The position numbers and the translations under genes are program-made. Below, piece by piece: positions 6,957 through 10,695 of a stretch of 10,695 bases of DNA (the stretch's first letter is position 1; each line of letters opens with the position of its first letter). The notes under the pieces were generated by a model. That model saw only the letters and a list, made by a program, of their open reading frames with translations, was not told the DNA's origin and searched no databases. Source of the DNA: an uncultured Clostridia bacterium. GTDB lineage: Bacteria; Bacillota_A; Clostridia; Christensenellales; Aristaeellaceae. The stretch covers positions 1 through 10,695 of the forward strand of contig CAMJTZ010000055.1 of assembly GCA_946408865.1 (NCBI GenBank), read 5' to 3'.

Positions 6957-7610
6957 ATGGAAAGTATCAAAAAGTATGTGGCGGAATGTATCGGAACATT
7001 TGTGCTGGTGCTGTTTGCCTGCGGCGTTGCCGGACAGATCTGCGACGGCAGTATTGCCGGACTGATCGGGACAGCGCTGGCTTTCGGCCTGGTCATCGTG
7101 GCGATGGCTTATTCCATCGGCAATGTATCCGGATGCCATATCAATCCCGCGGTATCCATCGCGATGCTGGCCAGCGGCAAGATCAGCCTGAAGGACTTCT
7201 GCGGCTATATCGTTGCGCAGTTTGCCGGCGGTATCGCCGGCGCGGCCGTGCTGAACCTGATTGTCAAGGATACCGCCAAGCTGGGTACGAACGCCCTGTA
7301 CAGCGGGGACGCGCTCCTGAGCTTCGTGATTGAAGTCATCCTGACGTTTGTGTTCGTGATCGCCATCCTGGGGGTTACCTCCCGGGAGAGCAACAGCAGT
7401 GTGGCCGGACTGGTCATCGGCGGCGCGCTGGTGCTGGTGCATCTGCTTGGCATTTCCTTCACCGGCACTTCCGTCAATCCTGCCCGCTCCTTCGGACCGG
7501 CCCTGATCGCCGGAAACCTGAACGGCATCTGGGTATTCCTGCTGGCTCCGCTGGTCGGCGGAATTCTGGCGGCGATCGTCTACAAATTCCTGGACAGCAA
7601 AAAGGCCTGA
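6957..7610 (+). CDS. aqpZ: Aquaporin (MIP family, AqpZ-like water channel)
   Basis: 217 aa, six membrane helices plus two half-helices. The start at ATG 6957 is supported by AAAGGGG (6944-6950) and by the standard N-terminus MESIKKYVAECIGTF; the frame is open back to 6846 but that part lies upstream of or within the promoter. Both NPA motifs are intact, HINPAVS (Asn63-Ala65) and SVNPARS (Asn174-Ala176). Matching E. coli AqpZ, the selectivity-filter positions are Phe43, His162, Thr171 and Arg177, the narrow water-specific set rather than the wider glyceroporin set. It should therefore conduct water across the cytoplasmic membrane. Promoter and terminator make it monocistronic. Confidence 0.92.
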   Translation: MESIKKYVAECIGTFVLVLFACGVAGQICDGSIAGLIGTALAFGLVIVAMAYSIGNVSGCHINPAVSIAMLASGKISLKDFCGYIVAQFAGGIAGAAVLNLIVKDTAKLGTNALYSGDALLSFVIEVILTFVFVIAILGVTSRESNSSVAGLVIGGALVLVHLLGISFTGTSVNPARSFGPALIAGNLNGIWVFLLAPLVGGILAAIVYKFLDSKKA

Positions 7611-7634
7611 GCAGTCTTTCTGACAGGATACCGG

Positions 7635-7667
7635 AAGAGCGGCTTCATCATGAGGCCGCTCTTTTTT
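7635..7667 (+). terminator. Intrinsic terminator of the aquaporin gene
   Basis: AGAGCGGC (7636-7643) pairs with GCCGCTCT (7655-7662); the stem extends inward through TTCAT/ATGAG with one wobble. Six Ts follow (7662-7667). The end of the T-run is also the beginning of the next promoter's -35 box. Confidence 0.9.
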
Positions 7668-7695
7668 GACGGAACCGGTTTTCCTTTGCTATGAT
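7666..7695 (+). promoter_or_regulatory. Promoter of the CAT-like gene
   Basis: TTGACG (7666-7671) and TATGAT (7690-7695), 18-nt spacer. The first bases of the -35 box are the last Ts of the aquaporin terminator, so termination and re-initiation are packed against each other. Confidence 0.65.
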
Positions 7696-7726
7696 AAGCA
7701 TTACCGACAGAGGAGATGAATAGGGG

Positions 7727-8401
7727 ATGGCAGACATGAATTACAAAGTAATCGACCGGGAGCAGTATTACCGGAAGGGCGTTTTCCGCCATTTTTCCGA
7801 GGATTGCAAATGCTCCGTTTCCATGACGGCCCGGGTGGATGTGACGGATCTGGTCCGGTGGTCGAAAGCAAACGGAACCAGGTTCTATATCAATTTCCTG
7901 TATGTGCTCTCGAAGGTTCTGAATTCCAGGGAGGATTACAGGATGGCCTGGCTGTGGCAGAGCGGGGAGCTGATCTGCTATGACCGGATTCATCCCACCC
8001 AGTATGTGTTTCACGAAGACACGGAAACCTGTACGCCGGTGTATACCACCTACAGCGAAGACTACGCGGTCTTTTACCGGAACGCCCTGGCGGATGTGGA
8101 AGCGGCAAAAAAGACCAGGGAGTACGGCCTGGACGCGGCAAACCATCCGAACTGGTTCGACGCCTCCTATATCTCCTGGCTTTCCTACGACGCGATGCAT
8201 ATCGAACTGCCGGACGGCTATCTGTATTTCCTGCCGATCGTGAACTGGGGAAAATACCGGGAGGAGAACGGCCGGCTGATGATGCCGGTCAGCGTCCGGC
8301 TGAACCACGCGGTTGCAGACGGGTACCTGGTCGCGAATGTGTTCCGGCTGCTGGAGAAAGAAATGGGGATTCTCAGCTGTTCTCCGTGTTCCATGGCTTA
8401 A
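7727..8401 (+). CDS. Chloramphenicol acetyltransferase-like protein (type A CAT fold)
   Basis: 224 aa, close to the family's usual 210-220. Two starts are possible: ATG 7727 (AGAGGAG 7709-7715, 11 nt away) and ATG 7736 (AGGGG 7722-7726, 9 nt away; product begins MNYKVID). The active-site block LNHAVADGY (192-200) keeps the catalytic His194 and the structural Asp198 of the CAT consensus HHxxxDG, but the first His is Asn193. The N-terminal region YYRKGVFRHF and the middle block NWFDASYISWLSYDAMHIE also fit the family. It would acetylate the 3-hydroxyl of chloramphenicol or a related acceptor using acetyl-CoA; many chromosomal homologues are uncharacterised, so resistance should not be assumed. 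The last codons lie within the 66-bp repeat shared with 10129-10194. Confidence 0.85.
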   Translation: MADMNYKVIDREQYYRKGVFRHFSEDCKCSVSMTARVDVTDLVRWSKANGTRFYINFLYVLSKVLNSREDYRMAWLWQSGELICYDRIHPTQYVFHEDTETCTPVYTTYSEDYAVFYRNALADVEAAKKTREYGLDAANHPNWFDASYISWLSYDAMHIELPDGYLYFLPIVNWGKYREENGRLMMPVSVRLNHAVADGYLVANVFRLLEKEMGILSCSPCSMA

Positions 8402-8425
8402 GCAGAGAAGTCCCGCTTTCTGAAA
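8360..8425. repeat. Dispersed structured repeat, copy A
   Basis: Aligns without gaps to 10129-10194, with 51 of 66 bases identical. Outer arms 8377-8383 and 8404-8410 can pair, and a second small hairpin follows (GCTTT 8415-8419 with AAAGC 8423-8427). It covers the last codons and stop of the CAT-like gene. On the minus strand it reads AFRKRDFSA and a stop, resembling the end of the SDR gene at copy B. Confidence 0.7.
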
Positions 8426-8438
8426 GCTTTTCTTCTTC
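8415..8438 (+). terminator. Possible weak terminator after the CAT-like gene
   Basis: GCTTT (8415-8419) pairs with AAAGC (8423-8427) over a 3-nt loop and is followed by TTTTCTTCTTCT-type pyrimidine sequence. The stem is only 5 bp, so termination would be inefficient; it forms the 3' edge of repeat copy A. Confidence 0.3.
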
Positions 8439-8466
8439 TCCGGCATATGGTAAAATAAGGAATACA

Positions 8467-8544
8467 ATGCAGATGAATATTTGCGCATGGAATATTGTTT
8501 TGCATACGGAATATATGACTTTGAACAGGAGATGTTTGCACTGA
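8467..8544 (+). CDS. Possible 25-aa leader ORF overlapping the next gene
   Basis: ATG 8467 opens a 25-codon frame (MQMNICAWNIVLHTEYMTLN..., ending TGA 8542-8544). AAGGA at 8457-8461 lies 5 nt upstream. Its stop overlaps the preferred start of the downstream protein as TGATG, a usual arrangement for translational coupling. The peptide has no recognised domain. TAAAAT at 8451-8456 could be a -10 box but no good -35 accompanies it. Confidence 0.3.
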   Translation: MQMNICAWNIVLHTEYMTLNRRCLH

Positions 8545-9218
8545 TGAAGACTGAACAGGGCGTCGGAAACTGGATACGGGAGCAGCTTTCCAAATCATAC
8601 TCACTGAAGCAGCTGGACCTGGGCGCGGACGCCCGGCTGGCCAAAAAAGGCTTTACCTTTGAAACGGAATCCTATGAGGTTCAGGAGCTCGGACATCTCT
8701 GCATCATGCGGATGAAGGCCATGCTCGGGCTGATGCGGATGGAGACCGTCGTCCTGTCCGTCACGCATAAGGACGTGCCGCTGATCAACCTGGACTATGT
8801 GAAGGCGGCCGGGAAAGAAACCCAGATTGTGGAACTGTACAATACGCAGATTGCGTATGAAGCGAAAGAACTGCAGGAGGCGCTGCAGAAGATCCGTGAC
8901 CGGGATGCGGACCTGACCGACTATACCTCCGCCGGGACCCACTGGTATGACGATATCCTGTATCCCTGCTCCTACCACAAAACCGGGAAAGGCGTTTCTG
9001 ACCGGCTGGCAGGAGCGGCCCGTGACTGCGCCGGGAAGTATCTTTCCCTGCTTGCTTCCGCGCCGGATTGCGACCCGGGGGAAAAGCAGGCAAAGTCCCG
9101 GCACTTCGCCGAATCGCTGCTGGCCAGCGGCGGGCCGGCGGTCAACCAGGTGACCAAACTGTTCGGACGCGAAACCGCCGAGAGGCTGATTCTCCAGCAT
9201 ATGTACGGGGTCCGCTGA
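8544..9218 (+). CDS. Conserved-looking protein of unknown function, 224 aa
   Basis: ATG 8544 is chosen because AGGAGA (8527-8532) lies 11 nt upstream and because the frame overlaps a leader ORF as TGATG. The same frame is open back to TTG 8481 and ATG 8487, which lack good ribosome binding sites. I do not recognise the family. The protein is soluble, with no signal peptide or membrane span. Residues from about 45 to 110 form a compact core rich in hydrophobics (GHLCIMRMKAMLGLMRMETVV..., then DVPLINLDYV). A charged helix follows (AYEAKELQEALQKIRDRD). Next come a Trp/Tyr/Cys patch (HWYDDILYPCSYHK) and a C-terminal helical part. The DVPLINLDYV segment, followed by a QIVELYNTQ strand, recalls the layout of bilin or chlorophyll-catabolite reductases, but only faintly; I would not name it on that. 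Confidence 0.7.
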   Translation: MKTEQGVGNWIREQLSKSYSLKQLDLGADARLAKKGFTFETESYEVQELGHLCIMRMKAMLGLMRMETVVLSVTHKDVPLINLDYVKAAGKETQIVELYNTQIAYEAKELQEALQKIRDRDADLTDYTSAGTHWYDDILYPCSYHKTGKGVSDRLAGAARDCAGKYLSLLASAPDCDPGEKQAKSRHFAESLLASGGPAVNQVTKLFGRETAERLILQHMYGVR

Positions 9219-9263
9219 TCCGGAAAACGAAGGGAAAAAAGACATGAAAAGGAGACGGATGTA

Positions 9264-10064
9264 ATGGTATTTCCTCTGTATATCTGGCTGCTGTTTGCGG
9301 CGGCGCTTGCGATCAGCGCAATCGGCTTTAAGCGGTATGTATGGTTTATTTCCCTGGGCTATGGTTTTTCCATCGCGGGGGAAGGAATCCTGATGCTGAT
9401 CCTTTACGGCATCGGCCAGAAACTCACCCCCGGTACGCTCCTCTGCTGCGTGCTGTTCATGCTGTACGGGTTCAGGCTGAGCGGATACCTGGCTTACCGG
9501 GAAGTGAAGAGCGCGTCCTACAACAGGAACATGACCGGAGAGATTAAAAAGGACGTTCCCACAGGCGTGAAGGTGGCAATCTGGATCACCTGTGCGCTGC
9601 TGTATGTGCTGCAAGTCCTGCCCGTGTTCTACCGGCTGGAGAACGGCAGCGGTTCCGGGGCGTGGACCTTTATCGGCGCAGCTGTCATGCTTGGCGGACT
9701 CAGCCTGGAAACGGTCGCGGATCTCCAGAAGAGCAAAGCCAAGAAAGTCAATCCGAAGCGCTTTGTGGACACAGGCCTCTACCGCCTGGTTCGCTGCCCG
9801 AACTATCTGGGCGAAATGGTATTCTGGACCGGTGTGGTCCTGACCGGTATCGGTTCTGTACACGGCTGGCAGTGGGTGCCATGCCTGCTCGGATATATCG
9901 GAATCATCTTCGTCATGTTCAGCGGAGCACGGCGGCTGGAGATCCGGCAGAACAAAAACTACGGGAAAGATCCCGAATATCAGAAATACGTGAAGACTGT
10001 TCCCATCATGGTTCCGTTTATTCCGCTGTACAGTGTCGAAAAGTACAAGTGGCTGGTGGCGTGA
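9264..10064 (+). CDS. DUF1295 / steroid 5-alpha-reductase-like integral membrane protein
   Basis: 266 aa. AAGGAG (9249-9254) lies 9 nt before ATG 9264. About seven hydrophobic spans are visible: roughly 4-21, 28-50, 57-76, 103-121, 134-150, 184-203 and 205-222. The conserved C-terminal motif of the family is present, RFVDTGLYRLVRCPNYLGE (166-184), followed by FWTGVVL, and later EIRQNKNYGKDPEYQKY. In related reductases and isoprenylcysteine methyltransferases this loop binds the nucleotide or methyl donor. The likely role is reduction of a lipid- or steroid-like substrate at the membrane using NADPH, inferred from family only. It follows the unknown gene by 45 nt in the same direction and ends at a strong hairpin, so the two may be co-transcribed. 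Confidence 0.85.
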   Translation: MVFPLYIWLLFAAALAISAIGFKRYVWFISLGYGFSIAGEGILMLILYGIGQKLTPGTLLCCVLFMLYGFRLSGYLAYREVKSASYNRNMTGEIKKDVPTGVKVAIWITCALLYVLQVLPVFYRLENGSGSGAWTFIGAAVMLGGLSLETVADLQKSKAKKVNPKRFVDTGLYRLVRCPNYLGEMVFWTGVVLTGIGSVHGWQWVPCLLGYIGIIFVMFSGARRLEIRQNKNYGKDPEYQKYVKTVPIMVPFIPLYSVEKYKWLVA

Positions 10065-10071
10065 GACCAGA

Positions 10072-10114
10072 AAGTCCCCTGCACGAGAGAAAAACCGTGC
10101 AGGGGGCTTCTTTT
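10072..10114 (+). terminator. Intrinsic terminator of the DUF1295 gene
   Basis: A 13-bp stem with one wobble: AAGTCCCCTGCAC (10072-10084) pairs with GTGCAGGGGGCTT (10097-10109), with a 12-nt loop, followed by CTTTT. The U-tract is short but the stem is very GC-rich. It begins 8 nt after the stop codon. Confidence 0.8.
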
Positions 10115-10128
10115 ACGACAAAGGCGCT

Positions 10129-10194
10129 GAACCGGGGTTTCTCTGCTTCTTCCCGTGTTCCGTGGTTTATGTGAAGAAGTCCCGCTTTCGGAAA
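10129..10194. repeat. Dispersed structured repeat, copy B
   Basis: Partner of 8360-8425 (51/66 identical). The outer arms CTTCTTC (10146-10152) and GAAGAAG (10173-10179) pair perfectly over a 20-nt loop. A second stem CCGCTTTC (10182-10189) pairs with GAAAGCGG (10205-10212). On the minus strand it covers the last SDR codons (FRKRDFFT, stop at 10167-10169) and about 38 nt beyond. Confidence 0.7.
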
Positions 10195-10562
10195 CCCGCG
10201 GTCAGAAAGCGGCCAAAGACGCGGCGGTTCGTAAGCCATATGATCCTGGCGTCGTTTTTTGTGTTTGCCAGCATTCTGGGAGCCGCGTATTCCGCAATTG
10301 TCTCCGGCCGGTCACCGAGGATATTGTAAACCTTTCTGGTTTTTTCAGGCAGCTCGATCCGGGTGCTGCCGCCGTTGGCAGTATGAAGGAAGTCGGTGAT
10401 CATGATTCCGGGCGTCAGGCGGCAGACGAGAATTCTGCCGCCGGTCAGGTCCCGGCTTTCTTTGGCAAGGGAGCGGGTGAAGTATGTGACGGCGCGCTTG
10501 GAGGTGCCATACAGGGTGAGCCCCGTCATCATACCTTCTTTGTGATCTTTGTGTTCATGGCT
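10167..10562 (-). pseudogene. N-terminally truncated short-chain dehydrogenase/reductase (SDR)
   Basis: The minus-strand frame ends at 10167 and contains the SDR catalytic pair in LYGTSKRAV (YxxxK) and the downstream LTPGIMITDFL (PG motif), then a normal-looking C-terminal region. The Rossmann nucleotide-binding half with TGxxxGxG, expected about 130 residues earlier, is absent: reading upstream, the frame meets an in-frame stop just beyond 10562, and the codons between about 10535 and 10562 (SSHEHKDHKEG) no longer look like SDR. The first ATG (10530-10532) is almost abutted by its AAGAAGG, which is poorly spaced. The remnant would encode at most 121 aa and cannot bind cofactor. Most likely a 5'-deleted relic. 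Confidence 0.7.
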
Positions 10563-10590
10563 TGATCATTCCGGAATGAAGCAGTATACT
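10562..10590 (+). promoter_or_regulatory. Promoter with a 14-bp palindrome in its spacer
   Basis: TTGATC (10562-10567) and TATACT (10585-10590) are 17 nt apart and read toward the right edge. The perfect palindrome TCATTCCGGAATGA (10566-10579) overlaps the -35 box and fills most of the spacer, a typical position for a repressor or autoregulator operator. AGTATACT (10583-10590) is also palindromic. Confidence 0.5.
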
Positions 10591-10678
10591 TTACAAATAA
10601 TCAGCATCTGCTTCGACACGTGTTTGAGAAGGAAAACAGGAGAAGTGGAAGAAAAGGCGAAGAAAGCAGAGATGAGTT

Positions 10679-10695
10679 ATGACACTTTCTGAGAA
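10679..10695 (+). CDS. Possible first codons of a gene leaving the window
   Basis: ATG 10679 begins MTLSE and runs off the edge. No strong ribosome binding site is seen (AGCAGAG is closest). It lies about 90 nt downstream of a promoter with a palindromic operator-like site. The overlapping GTG/ATG frame at 10645/10672 stops at 10690. Small helix-turn-helix regulators often begin this way, but six codons prove nothing. Confidence 0.25.

Noticed and set aside
1..10695. CRISPR array, tRNA, rRNA, riboswitch, transposase or phage genes
   Set aside because: I saw no regularly spaced repeats, cloverleaf or rRNA-like sequence, no recognisable riboswitch core, and no transposase or integrase motifs.

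Overview
The window looks like chromosomal DNA from a gut- or rumen-type Firmicute (Clostridia). Strong AGGAGG-type ribosome binding sites precede most genes, and the sigma-A-like promoters are close to consensus. Most genes are moderately GC-rich. A secreted tannase-like esterase and a branching-enzyme fragment also fit such an organism. This assignment is inferred from style and content, because the window holds no rRNA or other taxonomic marker.

Layout, left to right. (1) 1-60: the last codons of a probable surface or beta-helix-type protein. (2) 211-2490: a large secreted or lipid-anchored alpha/beta-hydrolase resembling bacterial subtype-B tannases, with a Gly/Pro-rich and acidic insert, followed by an intrinsic terminator. 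(3) 2537-4041: an AT-rich island carrying an AAA_14/DUF4143 ATPase with its own promoter and three TTCAGTAA boxes. It abuts a decayed 3' fragment of glgB (about 4038-4262). (4) 4462-6830: a tight cluster of a GNAT acetyltransferase, an AlkD-like DNA alkylation repair protein (TGATG overlap), and an ORF in which a second GNAT is fused in frame to an FMN nitroreductase. (5) 6957-7610: an AqpZ-like water channel with its own promoter and terminator. (6) 7727-8401: a chloramphenicol-acetyltransferase-like protein, its -35 box starting in the U-tract of the aquaporin terminator. (7) 8544-9218: an unrecognised 224-aa protein, possibly coupled to a 25-codon leader ORF. (8) 9264-10064: a seven-helix DUF1295 / steroid-5-alpha-reductase-like membrane protein with terminator. 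(9) 10167-10562, minus strand: an SDR oxidoreductase that has lost its N-terminal half. (10) The right edge: a promoter-plus-palindrome and the probable first codons of another gene.

Several genes (two GNATs, AlkD, nitroreductase, CAT) suggest small-molecule detoxification or repair, but they look like a loose accessory collection rather than one pathway. I do not see a complete new multi-gene system. The observations most worth checking are a 66-bp structured repeat present twice (8360-8425 and 10129-10194) with two compensatory base-pair changes, the GNAT-nitroreductase fusion whose junction holds an A AAA AAG slippery heptamer and an internal Shine-Dalgarno, and the ATPase island with its repeated operator-like boxes beside a glgB remnant.
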